Below, piece after piece: positions 7,708 to 15,106 of a stretch of 16,566 bases of DNA. This DNA is from an uncultured Alphaproteobacteria bacterium. Its GTDB lineage: Bacteria; Pseudomonadota; Alphaproteobacteria; Puniceispirillales; Puniceispirillaceae. The first letter of the stretch is position 1. The number at the start of each line of letters is the position of its first letter. A program made the position numbers and the translations under genes. Below the pieces are notes generated by a model. That model was not told the origin of the DNA and searched no databases. It saw nothing but the letters and a program-made list of their open reading frames with translations. Where the stretch lies: NCBI GenBank assembly GCA_937924895.1, contig CALEYP010000052.1, positions 1 to 16,566 of the forward strand, given 5' to 3'.

Positions 7708-10700
7708 TAATCGGCCTCATGTCTATCAACATTCAAACCAAGTGACCGGAGTTCCTTCACAAGCACGTTGAAGGATTCTGGAATACCTGCTTCGAAATCA
7801 TCATCACCTCTCACGATGGCTTCATAGACCTTTGTACGGCCTGACACATCGTCAGATTTGACAGTTAGCATTTCTTGGAGTGTGTAAGCTGCGCCATAGG
7901 CTTCCAATGCCCACACTTCCATCTCACCGAAGCGCTGACCACCAAACTGGGCCTTACCGCCAAGTGGCTGTTGTGTCACCAAGCTGTATGGACCAATTGA
8001 ACGGGCGTGAATCTTCTCATCTACCAAGTGATGCAGCTTCAACATATAGATGTAGCCAACAGTCACAGGACGATCGAACATCTCACCTGTTCTGCCATCA
8101 ACAAGCCATTCTTGACCTGTCTTTGAAAGGTTAGCTTTTTCCAAAAGCTCAATCACATCAGCTTCTCTTGCCCCATCAAATACCGGCGTTGCCATTGGCA
8201 CACCACGGGCAAGTAATTCTGACTGCTCAATAATTTGTGCATCATCCATTGGCTGGAGACGCTCGCTATATTGGCTATCTGGATAGATATCTGTGAGCTT
8301 GTCACGAAGCGCTTTGGTTTCGCCTGACGCTCTGGCTGCTTCAGCCGCTGCGCCAATTTGCTTGCCAAGACCACGTGCGGCCCAGCCCAAATGCGTCTCT
8401 AGGATCTGCCCCACATTCATTCGTGATGGCACCCCAAGCGGGTTCAACACGATATCAACTGGTGTCCCATCTTCCAAGCACGGCATATCTTCTTGCGGCA
8501 TAATGCGCGAGATAACACCCTTGTTACCGTGACGACCTGCCATCTTATCACCAGGCTGAAGCTTACGCTTCACAGCCACGAAGACTTTGACCATCTTCAT
8601 CACGCCAGGCAATAGCTCATCACCACGCTGGAGCTTGTCAACCTTATCAGAGAAGCGACCATCAAGTGCCTTAATTGACTTTTCATGGTCTGCGATCTGG
8701 GCTTCTACCATCTTTTGGGCAGCATCATCCTTCACAGCGATATTCATCAAATCTGTCTTAGAAAGCTCTGCCAAAGCCTCTTCGGTTACCACGGCGCCTG
8801 ACTTTAGCGAACGAACACCTGATGCCACTGTCTGACCGATGAGGATTTTATCCATACGGCTGCGGAAACCACGCTCAAGAATACGGGCTTCGTCATCACG
8901 GTCTTTCGCAAGACGTTCAATCTCGAAACGCTCAATCGCTCTCGCACGTTCATCTTTCTCAAGACCACGGCGTGAGAAGACACGCACTTCAACGATGGTA
9001 CCGGCACCACCTGGTGGAACACGCAATGATGTATCACGCACATCAGAGGCCTTCTCACCAAAGATAGCACGAAGAAGCTTTTCTTCTGGTGTCATCGGTG
9101 ATTCACCTTTTGGTGTCACCTTACCAACGAGAATATCACCTGAATTGACCTCAGCACCGACATAGACGATACCAGCTTCATCCAAGTTGCGAAGCGCTTC
9201 TTCACCCACATTTGGAATATCACGTGTGATTTCTTCCTGACCAAGCTTGGTATCACGTGCCATAATCTCATATTCTTCAATATGAATAGACGTAAAGACG
9301 TCATCACGCACGATGCGCTCGTTAATCAGGATTGAATCCTCAAAGTTGTAACCATTCCATGGCATGAAGGCCACAAGTACGTTACGACCCAAAGCCAATT
9401 CGCCATCTTCAGTTGAAGGACCATCAGCAATGATATCGCCAGCCTTTACCGTATCACCCACCTTCACCAACGGGCGTTGGTTCACAGTTGTGTTCTGGTT
9501 AGAACGCTGGAATTTAAGCAGTGAATAGATATCCACTGGTGATACATCAGCATCTGAATCCTCGTCAGCGCGGATCACGATACGTGTGGCATCAACCTGG
9601 TCAATCACACCAGCACGGCGCGCGATAATCGCCACACCTGAATCACGTGCAACACGCGCTTCCATACCTGTCCCAACAATCGGGGCCTCTGCTTTGAGCA
9701 ATGGCACGGCCTGACGTTGCATGTTTGAACCCATCAATGCACGGTTCGCGTCATCGTTTTCCAAGAATGGGATAAGGGCTGCCGCAACAGACACAAGCTG
9801 TTTTGGTGACACATCCATATATTCAATATCGGTTGGACGCGCCAAACCAATTTCACCAGCACGGCGGATAGGAATCAATTCCCCTTCAAACTTGCCATCC
9901 TTATCCAAAGTGGCATTCGCCTGGGCAATGGTATAGCGGCCTTCTTCCATCGCTGAAATATAGCGATATTCATTTGTGACCTTGCCATCAACAACCTTGC
10001 GATATGGTGTTTCAATAAAGCCATAACGGTTGATCTGGGCGTAGGTCGCCAACGAATTGATCAGACCAATATTCGGACCTTCCGGTGTTTCAATCGGACA
10101 GATACGGCCGTAATGCGTTGGGTGAACGTCACGCACCTCAAAGCCCGCTCTTTCACGGGTTAGACCACCTGGGCCCAAGGCTGATACACGACGCTTATGT
10201 GTAATCTCGGCCAATGGGTTTGTTTGGTCCATAAATTGCGATAGCTGTGATGAGCCAAAGAATTCACGGACCGCTGCGGCAGCTGGCTTGGCGTTAATCA
10301 AATCAGCAGGCATTACTGTATCAATTTCAACAGAGCCCATACGTTCGCGGATAGCCCGTTCCATACGCAACAAGCCAATGCGATATTGATTTTCCATCAA
10401 TTCACCAACCGAACGAACACGGCGGTTGCCAAGATGGTCAATATCGTCAATTTCACCTTTGCCATCTTTCAAATCAACGAGGACTTTCATGACTGACAAG
10501 ATATCTTCTTTGCGCAAGATGCGAAGTTCATCATCTGTTTCTTGCATTAAGCGCGCATTCATCTTCACGCGGCCAACAGCTGATAGATCATAACGCTCTT
10601 GGTCAAAGAACAAGCTATGGAATAGCTCATGGGCACCTTCTAATGTTGGGGGCTCACCTGGGCGCATGACGCGGTAGATATCAACCAATGCCTCTTCGCG

Positions 10701-11873
10701 GCAGGTATTTTTATCAGCGGCTAATGTATTGCGCAGATGCGGGCCAACATTCACATTATCAATGGCAAGCACTTCAAATTCTGTGATTTTCATTGAACCG
10801 AGACGTTCAATGGCCTCTTCTGTGATCTCATCACCAGCTTCGGCAACCACTTCACCAGTCTTCATGTCCACAATATCACAGGCAAAGAAGCGGCCGATAA
10901 TATCAGTTTCATCAATCAGGATTTCTGTAAGGCCTGCCTCTTCCAACTTACGCAAGGCACGCGGTGTCATTTTTGCGCCTGCAGCGGCAACAGCTTCGCC
11001 AGACGCCGCATCGATCAAATCCTTTAACAGCTTCTGACCTTTTAAAGCATCAGCGTTAAAGCTAGTCTGCCAGCCCTTCTTTGTCTTCTTATATGTCGCA
11101 GAATCATAAAAGGCTGCGAGGATTTCCTCACGTGACATACCGTCAATATCTGATGGGTCTAGCCCTTCGGCATTCTCAACAAATGTATCAACAGACTCTT
11201 CATCAGGCAGTGCCATCAAGAATGTTGTCGCCGGCAATTTACGCTTGCGGTCGATACGAACATTTAGGATGTCCTTCGCGTCATATTCGAAATCGAGCCA
11301 TGAGCCGCGATATGGAATAATACGCGCTGCAAATAGATATTTGCCAGAGGCATGTGTCTTACCCTTATCATGGTCAAAGAACACACCTGGTGAGCGATGC
11401 ATTTGCGAGACGATCACACGCTCTGTGCCATTGACGATAAAAGTACCATTGGCAGTCATAAGGGGCATATCGCCCATATAGACGTCTTGTTCTTTAATAT
11501 CACGGATTGACTTAGACCCTGTATCTTCGTCAATTTCCCACACAACCAAGCGTAAAGTCACCTTCAAAGGTGAGGCGAATGTGATGCCACGCTGCTGACA
11601 TTCTTCGACGTCATATTTTGGCTGTTCTAATTCGTAAGATACGAATTCTAATTCTGCACGACCAGCGAAGTCGCTAATCGGGAAAACAGAGGTAAAGGCA
11701 TCTTGGAGGCCGCTTGCTTCGCGTTCAGCTGCGGTCGCGCCGACTTGTAAAAAGTTATCATAACTGGCGCGCTGAACCTCAATGAGGTTTGGCATTTGGG
11801 CCACTTCGGTAAGTTGACCAAAGCTGCGGCGCACACGTTTCCGGCTATCAAGAGTGCTTACTGTATTTGCCAT
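7704..11873 (-). CDS. rpoB: DNA-directed RNA polymerase subunit beta
   Basis: 1389 residues from the chosen ATG at 11871-11873 (MANTVSTLDSRKRVRRSFGQ). The open frame extends seven codons further to a GTG, but the GAGGA-type ribosome site (11885-11890) lies inside that extension, so the ATG is preferred although its spacing is rather long (9-11 bases). The rifampicin-binding cluster is intact and of sensitive type: QLSQFMDQTNPLAEITHKRR starts at residue 543, with D549, H559 and S564 matching E. coli D516, H526 and S531. PIETPEGPNIGLINSL and the C-terminal GNKGV and LGGKAQFGGQRFGEMEVWALEA blocks that contact beta' are present. It is preceded by three hairpins after rplL and followed by rpoC 97 nt downstream. 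Confidence 0.98.
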   Translation of the reverse strand: MANTVSTLDSRKRVRRSFGQLTEVAQMPNLIEVQRASYDNFLQVGATAAEREASGLQDAFTSVFPISDFAGRAELEFVSYELEQPKYDVEECQQRGITFASPLKVTLRLVVWEIDEDTGSKSIRDIKEQDVYMGDMPLMTANGTFIVNGTERVIVSQMHRSPGVFFDHDKGKTHASGKYLFAARIIPYRGSWLDFEYDAKDILNVRIDRKRKLPATTFLMALPDEESVDTFVENAEGLDPSDIDGMSREEILAAFYDSATYKKTKKGWQTSFNADALKGQKLLKDLIDAASGEAVAAAGAKMTPRALRKLEEAGLTEILIDETDIIGRFFACDIVDMKTGEVVAEAGDEITEEAIERLGSMKITEFEVLAIDNVNVGPHLRNTLAADKNTCREEALVDIYRVMRPGEPPTLEGAHELFHSLFFDQERYDLSAVGRVKMNARLMQETDDELRILRKEDILSVMKVLVDLKDGKGEIDDIDHLGNRRVRSVGELMENQYRIGLLRMERAIRERMGSVEIDTVMPADLINAKPAAAAVREFFGSSQLSQFMDQTNPLAEITHKRRVSALGPGGLTRERAGFEVRDVHPTHYGRICPIETPEGPNIGLINSLATYAQINRYGFIETPYRKVVDGKVTNEYRYISAMEEGRYTIAQANATLDKDGKFEGELIPIRRAGEIGLARPTDIEYMDVSPKQLVSVAAALIPFLENDDANRALMGSNMQRQAVPLLKAEAPIVGTGMEARVARDSGVAIIARRAGVIDQVDATRIVIRADEDSDADVSPVDIYSLLKFQRSNQNTTVNQRPLVKVGDTVKAGDIIADGPSTEDGELALGRNVLVAFMPWNGYNFEDSILINERIVRDDVFTSIHIEEYEIMARDTKLGQEEITRDIPNVGEEALRNLDEAGIVYVGAEVNSGDILVGKVTPKGESPMTPEEKLLRAIFGEKASDVRDTSLRVPPGGAGTIVEVRVFSRRGLEKDERARAIERFEIERLAKDRDDEARILERGFRSRMDKILIGQTVASGVRSLKSGAVVTEEALAELSKTDLMNIAVKDDAAQKMVEAQIADHEKSIKALDGRFSDKVDKLQRGDELLPGVMKMVKVFVAVKRKLQPGDKMAGRHGNKGVISRIMPQEDMPCLEDGTPVDIVLNPLGVPSRMNVGQILETHLGWAARGLGKQIGAAAEAARASGETKALRDKLTDIYPDSQYSERLQPMDDAQIIEQSELLARGVPMATPVFDGAREADVIELLEKANLSKTGQEWLVDGRTGEMFDRPVTVGYIYMLKLHHLVDEKIHARSIGPYSLVTQQPLGGKAQFGGQRFGEMEVWALEAYGAAYTLQEMLTVKSDDVSGRTKVYEAIVRGDDDFEAGIPESFNVLVKELRSLGLNVDRHEADY

Positions 11874-11900
11874 GATATTGGTTTTCCTCTGCACAATATT

Positions 11901-11933
11901 TAATTTAAAACAGACTTCGTCTCGTTAAGTCTG
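11901..11933 (-). terminator. Terminator-like hairpin before rpoB (third in array)
   Basis: CAGACTT and AAGTCTG (arms 11927-11933 and 11911-11917) form a perfect seven-base-pair stem with a nine-base loop. It is followed on the transcript by TTTTAAATTA (11901-11910). A stem followed by a U-rich run 40 nt before the rpoB start suggests an attenuator that lets only part of the ribosomal-protein transcript continue. Confidence 0.5.
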
Positions 11934-11941
11934 CTGGCTTT

Positions 11942-11960
11942 TGCAAGAGAACGTCTTGCA
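11942..11960 (-). promoter_or_regulatory. Hairpin without U tract between rplL and rpoB
   Basis: TGCAAGA, loop CGTTC and TCTTGCA form a perfect seven-base-pair stem. The bases after it are AAAAGCC, so it is not an intrinsic terminator on this strand. It lies between the two terminator-like hairpins of this gap and could be an RNase III or other processing site, as the rplL-rpoB spacer of E. coli has, but that parallel is inference. Confidence 0.45.
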
Positions 11961-12022
11961 CAAACCGTTGCATTTCTGCGGGTTGTCCATGGATTTGCCC
12001 CATTGTGGTGGATAACAGACCC

Positions 12023-12065
12023 AAAAACGACCTTACACCGGACAGCAAAACCATCCGGTGTAAGG
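12023..12065 (-). terminator. Strong intrinsic terminator or attenuator between rplL and rpoB
   Basis: CCTTACACCGGA and TCCGGTGTAAGG (12054-12065 and 12031-12042) form a perfect 12-base-pair stem with an 11-base loop. The transcript then reads TCGTTTTTGG (12021-12030), a U tract of five. This is the clearest terminator in the window. Because rpoB has no obvious promoter of its own in the gap, it probably acts as a leaky attenuator that sets the ratio of L7/L12 to RNA polymerase, as the rplL-rpoB attenuator does in E. coli. Confidence 0.8.
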
Positions 12066-12099
12066 GAATTTACGCGTTCCAAATGGAATTGGACGCCAA

Positions 12100-12477
12100 T
12101 TACTTAATTTCGACTGTTGCGCCAGCTTCTTCAAGCTTCGCTTTCAGTTCGTTAGCTTCGTCTTGTGATACGCCTTCCTTAATTGGCTTTGGCGCACCTT
12201 CAACAAGGTCCTTCGCTTCTTTCAGGCCTAGACCTGTGATGCCACGAACTTCCTTAATGACGTTGATCTTTGACGCGCCTGCTGAGGCAAGGATAACGTC
12301 AAATTCTGTCTTAGCTTCTGCACCGCCGGCGTCACCGCCACCAGCAACAGCAGCAACAGCAACAGGAGCAGCAGCAGCAGATACGCCCCACTTTTCTTCC
12401 AACAATGTTGCTAGTTCTGCAGCTTCAAGAACTGTAAGAGCTGATAGTTCTTCAGCAATTTTTTCTAAATCAGCCAT
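12100..12477 (-). CDS. rplL: 50S ribosomal protein L7/L12
   Basis: 125 residues, normal for the family. This acidic stalk protein binds L10 as dimers and recruits and activates translational GTPases such as EF-Tu and EF-G. Residues 1-32 are the helical dimerisation and L10-binding domain. Residues 33-56 are an Ala/Gly-rich flexible hinge. Residues 57-125 form the globular C-terminal domain, with the conserved factor-binding stretch from K70 to E93 (KINVIKEVRGITGLGLKEAK). The ATG at 12475-12477 has AGGAG six bases upstream. It starts 37 nt after rplJ. A strong terminator-like hairpin follows, consistent with the need for several copies of L7/L12 per ribosome. Confidence 0.98.
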   Translation of the reverse strand: MADLEKIAEELSALTVLEAAELATLLEEKWGVSAAAAPVAVAAVAGGGDAGGAEAKTEFDVILASAGASKINVIKEVRGITGLGLKEAKDLVEGAPKPIKEGVSQDEANELKAKLEEAGATVEIK

Positions 12478-12514
12478 GATAATCTCCTATTAGGCTTTAA
12501 CTTTAAGTCTGATG

Positions 12515-13030
12515 TTACGACTGCAATTGGTCTGCCCGAGCCTGAATGACACGCGCCAGGTCGCCCGCAGGTGCCTGTGCGATACGTGCCAGCTTGGCCG
12601 CGGGTGCGTTGACAAGACCGACAAGCTTCGCCCGTAGCTCGTCTAGTGACGGCAACGTAGCAAGCGCTTCTACGCCGGCTTTATCCAATAGCTCACCATC
12701 AAGTGTGCCACCGATAATTGTGACCTTGTCATTGCTTTTGGCGAAATCAACGAGGGCTTTTGCCGCTGCTACAGGATCCGCAGATGTACCAACAGCTGTT
12801 GGACCTGTGAACATATCAGCAAGAGCTTCGTCTTTAGTGCCTTGCACAGCAATTTTCGCAATACGGTTCTTCGTGACCTTAAAACCGGCCCCTGCTTCCC
12901 GCATCTTTGCACGCAAATCGCTGCTTTCGGCTACCGTCAGACCGACCTGATGAGCAATCACCACTGATGATGATGCCGCAAAGGTGGCTTGCAGTGTATT
13001 GATCAGTTCAGCTTTTTCTTCGCGATTCAC
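12515..13030 (-). CDS. rplJ: 50S ribosomal protein L10
   Basis: 171 residues. L10 anchors the L7/L12 dimers to the ribosome and binds 23S rRNA with L11 near the factor-binding site. The N-terminal RNA-binding domain (about 1-130) is followed by an Ala-rich C-terminal helix (about 135-171) on which L7/L12 dimers dock. The start codon is GTG (13028-13030), with GGAG seven bases upstream (13038-13041); no nearby ATG has a better site. The 277-nt leader before it carries several hairpins, and in many bacteria the L10-L12 complex represses its own mRNA there. rplL follows 37 nt downstream. Confidence 0.97.
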   Translation of the reverse strand: MNREEKAELINTLQATFAASSSVVIAHQVGLTVAESSDLRAKMREAGAGFKVTKNRIAKIAVQGTKDEALADMFTGPTAVGTSADPVAAAKALVDFAKSNDKVTIIGGTLDGELLDKAGVEALATLPSLDELRAKLVGLVNAPAAKLARIAQAPAGDLARVIQARADQLQS

Positions 13031-13232
13031 CGATCGTCTCCACTTACTATGGCATGACTGTCCCGCAGGACTGACACACCTGGTTTCACCAAAGCAAAAT
13101 CAGTAGGATTACTGATTTGCCCATGGCCTGCCCCACAAAAGTTAAAGCAAAAAATTCGCCTCACCCCTTGTCTATGTAGGATGTTTAAAAGCTGGTAATG
13201 TCACCAACTTGCCTACAGTCTTGGACAGGTTT
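13031..13232 (-). ncRNA. Probable L10 autoregulatory leader of rplJL
   Basis: Structured untranslated RNA before rplJ. A stem TGTAGG/CCTACA (13212-13217 with 13175-13180) encloses a second stem GTTGGT/ACCAGC (13203-13208 with 13191-13196, one G-U pair) closed by a six-base loop. This stem-in-stem with unpaired A-rich strands resembles the place where L10-L12 binds its leader. Further down are a run of six U (13150-13155), an 11-bp stem with one bulge (13094-13120) and a small GTCC/GGAC hairpin (13060-13071) shortly before the ribosome binding site. Identity as an L10 leader is inferred from position and general shape; I could not align it to the family model. Confidence 0.5.
13094..13120 (-). 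promoter_or_regulatory. Long hairpin in the rplJ leader
   Basis: GCAAATCAGTA, loop ATCC and TACTGATTTTGC pair for 11 base pairs with a single bulged T. It ends about 63 nt before the GTG start. No U tract follows. It may be part of the L10 control structure or a processing site. Confidence 0.45.
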
Positions 13233-13258
13233 GAAGGCTAGAACGAAATCTAGCCTTC
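13233..13258 (-). repeat. Perfect 10-bp hairpin between rplA and rplJ
   Basis: GAAGGCTAGA and TCTAGCCTTC are exact complements with a six-base loop (TTTCGT on the transcript). The following transcript bases are AAACC, so there is no U tract. It marks the boundary between the rplKA and rplJL halves and could be a Rho-assisted or partial terminator, an RNase III site, or the 5' end of the L10 leader. Smaller hairpins lie just upstream at 13294-13307 (TCAGC/GCTGA) and 13265-13278 (CAGCA, GAAA loop, TGCTG). Confidence 0.55.
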
Positions 13259-13307
13259 TATCACCAGCATTTCTGCTGATAATTCGAATTTGGTCAGCCG
13301 CAGCTGA

Positions 13308-14000
13308 TTATGATGCTGGCGCATCCTCAACGAAGACACCGGCACCCATTGTTGAGCTCATTGTGATCTTCTTGATGTATGCACCCTTTGCCCCTGATGG
13401 CTTCGCCTTGCGAATAGCCTCTAGGAACGCATCTGCATTTTCTGCAATCTTAGCCGCATCGAAGCTCGCCTTGCCGATACCAGCATGAACAACACCAGCC
13501 TTCTCAACACGGAACTGCACTTCACCAGCTTTGGCTGCTGTAACAGCTGAGGCCACATCTGGTGTCACTGTGCCAAGCTTTGGGTTTGGCATAAGGCCAC
13601 GTGGACCAAGCACTTTACCCAAACGACCAACAACACCCATCATATCTGGTGTCGCGATAACGCGGTCAAAGCCCTGCTCGCCACCCTGGATGGCTTCTGC
13701 TAGCTCTTCAGCACCTACGAATTCAGCACCAGCTGCTTTCGCTTCATCGGCTTTCGCATCACGTGCGAACACAGCCACTCTAACAGATTTGCCTGTGCCA
13801 TTTGGCATAGCAACGGCGCCACGCACCATCTGGTCAGCGTGACGTGGGTCAACGCCGAGATTGACTGAGATTTCGATTGTTTCATCGAACTTTGCTTTTG
13901 CGTTTGCTTTTACAAGCTCAGCTGCTTCCGCCACTGAATAGGTACGGTTGCGGTCAACTGATTCATTAATTGCAGTTTGTCTTTTACCCAGCTTGGCCAT
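13308..14000 (-). CDS. rplA: 50S ribosomal protein L1
   Basis: 230 residues from the ATG at 13998-14000 (MAKLGKRQTAINESVDRNRT), the usual L1 length. The frame is open 11 codons further upstream, but that stretch overlaps rplK and lacks a good site. The chosen start has GGAGG six bases upstream (14007-14011), inside the last codons of rplK. L1 forms the mobile stalk of the large subunit, which helps deacylated tRNA leave the E site. The signature GPRGLMPNPKLGTVT is at residues 132-146. Only one base separates the rplK stop from this start, so the two are translationally coupled. In E. coli L1 represses the rplKA message; no such site was identified here. Confidence 0.98.
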   Translation of the reverse strand: MAKLGKRQTAINESVDRNRTYSVAEAAELVKANAKAKFDETIEISVNLGVDPRHADQMVRGAVAMPNGTGKSVRVAVFARDAKADEAKAAGAEFVGAEELAEAIQGGEQGFDRVIATPDMMGVVGRLGKVLGPRGLMPNPKLGTVTPDVASAVTAAKAGEVQFRVEKAGVVHAGIGKASFDAAKIAENADAFLEAIRKAKPSGAKGAYIKKITMSSTMGAGVFVEDAPAS

Positions 14001-14001
14001 C

Positions 14002-14433
14002 TTAGCCCTCCACAACTTGCAGACCCATCGCACGGGCGGAGCCGCGTACCATGTTCATTGCACCATCAATATCAACAGCGTTCAAATCGCCCATTTTAGC
14101 TTCAGCGATTTCACGCACTTGGCTTTCTGTCACTTTACCAGCCACTTCACGACCTGGTGTCTGGCCACCTTTGGCAAGACCAGCTGCCTTCTTCAAGAAG
14201 AAGCTTACAGGCGCTGTTTTGGTTGTGAATGTGAATGACTTATCCTGATAGACTGTAATCACAACAGGCACAGGCATGTTCTTTTCTAGGTTTTCTGTTG
14301 CTGCGTTAAACGCCTTACAGAATTCCATGATGTTCACACCGCGCTGACCCAATGCTGGACCAACTGGTGGTGACGGGTTGGCGCCCCCCGCTGGAATATT
14401 CAGCTTCAAATATCCTTCGATTTTTTTTGCCAT
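14002..14433 (-). CDS. rplK: 50S ribosomal protein L11
   Basis: 143 residues, the family length. L11 binds the GTPase-associated region of 23S rRNA together with L10 and takes part in stringent-response sensing. The N-terminal domain has NPSPPVGPALGQRGVN (residues 19-34), with Pro22 and Pro23 at the thiostrepton and micrococcin contact. The C-terminal half (from about residue 75) is the rRNA-binding domain. The ATG at 14431-14433 has an AAGGAAGG ribosome site. A six-base-pair GC hairpin (14449-14469) ends just before that site. It follows nusG by 76 nt and is coupled to rplA downstream. Confidence 0.98.
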   Translation of the reverse strand: MAKKIEGYLKLNIPAGGANPSPPVGPALGQRGVNIMEFCKAFNAATENLEKNMPVPVVITVYQDKSFTFTTKTAPVSFFLKKAAGLAKGGQTPGREVAGKVTESQVREIAEAKMGDLNAVDIDGAMNMVRGSARAMGLQVVEG

Positions 14434-14448
14434 TTTTGCCTTCCTTAG

Positions 14449-14469
14449 CGCCCCTTAAAAGATGGGGCG
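14449..14469 (-). promoter_or_regulatory. GC hairpin immediately before the rplK ribosome binding site
   Basis: CGCCCC, nine-base loop, GGGGCG forms a perfect six-base-pair stem on the transcript, followed two bases later by the AAGGAAGG site of rplK. No U tract follows. It may control translation of rplK, possibly as an L1 target, or act as a processing site; both are inference. Confidence 0.45.
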
Positions 14470-14484
14470 TCTCACTCCTCTGGT

Positions 14485-14500
14485 GAACCATAAATGGTTC
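14485..14500 (-). promoter_or_regulatory. Small hairpin after nusG
   Basis: GAACCA, loop TTTA and TGGTTC form a perfect six-base-pair stem 9 nt after the nusG stop codon. No U tract follows, so it is at most a weak or Rho-assisted terminator or a 3'-end stabiliser. Confidence 0.4.
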
Positions 14501-14509
14501 GATTGACTG

Positions 14510-15040
14510 TTACAGTTTTTCGACCTGTGAATATTCGAGTTCAACGGGTGTTGACCGACCGAAGATAGACACAGCCACTTTCAAGCGACCCTTCTCATCA
14601 TCAGCCTCTTCGACCATGCCATTGAATGATTCAAATGGCCCGTCTGTGACGCGTACCTCTTCACCCACATCAAATGATAGGGTTGATTTAGGACGCTCAA
14701 CGCCCTCTGACATTTGACGAATCAAACGGTCTGCTTCTGCCTGTGTGATAGGTACGGGTTTCCCCTTTCCACCTAAGAAGCGTGTCACACGTGGCTGGCT
14801 TTGCACCAATGACCAGCTGGCATCTGTTAATTCCATTTTGACGAGGATATAGCCTGGGAAGAATTTGCGCTCAGCTTGCACCCGCTGACCACGACGCATT
14901 TCCACGACATCCTCAACAGGCACCATGACCTCTTCGATCATGTCTGTGAGGCCATTCGCTTCTGCCTGTTCCATAATCGCCTGGCCCATTTTCTTTTCAG
15001 ACCCTGAAAAGACATGAACGACATACCAGCGCTTTGCCAT
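14510..15040 (-). CDS. nusG: Transcription termination/antitermination factor NusG
   Basis: 176 residues. NusG binds the polymerase clamp, reduces pausing, and links polymerase to Rho or to the leading ribosome. The N-terminal NGN domain (about 1-115) begins KRWYVVHVFSGSEKK and has FFPGYILV at residues 60-67. The C-terminal KOW domain (about 125-176) has VRVTDGPFESFNGMV, the contact surface for Rho and S10. The ATG at 15038-15040 has a GGAG 11 bases upstream or an AAGAG five bases upstream; neither is ideal. It follows secE by 66 nt, the normal arrangement. Confidence 0.98.
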   Translation of the reverse strand: MAKRWYVVHVFSGSEKKMGQAIMEQAEANGLTDMIEEVMVPVEDVVEMRRGQRVQAERKFFPGYILVKMELTDASWSLVQSQPRVTRFLGGKGKPVPITQAEADRLIRQMSEGVERPKSTLSFDVGEEVRVTDGPFESFNGMVEEADDEKGRLKVAVSIFGRSTPVELEYSQVEKL

Positions 15041-15073
15041 GACAGCTCTTACTCCACAATCACCTGCGCATCA

Positions 15074-15090
15074 CCTAACCACATGTTAGG
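15074..15090 (-). promoter_or_regulatory. Small hairpin between secE and nusG
   Basis: CCTAAC, five-base loop ATGTG and GTTAGG form a perfect six-base-pair stem in the 66-nt gap. No U tract follows. Function is unknown; mRNA processing or partial termination are possible. Confidence 0.4.
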
Positions 15091-15106
15091 GACACCCAAG
15101 ATAAGA

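Noticed and set aside
11874..11894. Seven-codon N-terminal extension of rpoB from GTG
   Set aside because: The purine-rich ribosome site lies within it, and RpoB proteins normally start close to the chosen ATG.
11900..12082. Minus-strand 60-codon open frame between rplL and rpoB
   Set aside because: It spans the terminator-like stems, lacks a ribosome site and resembles no known protein.
12005..12493. 162-codon open frame on the plus strand
   Set aside because: It is antisense to rplL, has no ribosome site, and its Ser/Ala-rich translation is what the reverse of the Ala/Gly/Glu-rich rplL sequence gives.
12546..12950. Plus-strand open frame of 134 codons opposite rplJ
   Set aside because: Antisense to a real ribosomal protein gene, with no independent start signals.
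14001..14033. Eleven-codon N-terminal extension of rplA
   Set aside because: It overlaps the end of rplK and contains the GGAGG site used by the ATG at 14000; L1 is normally about 230 residues.
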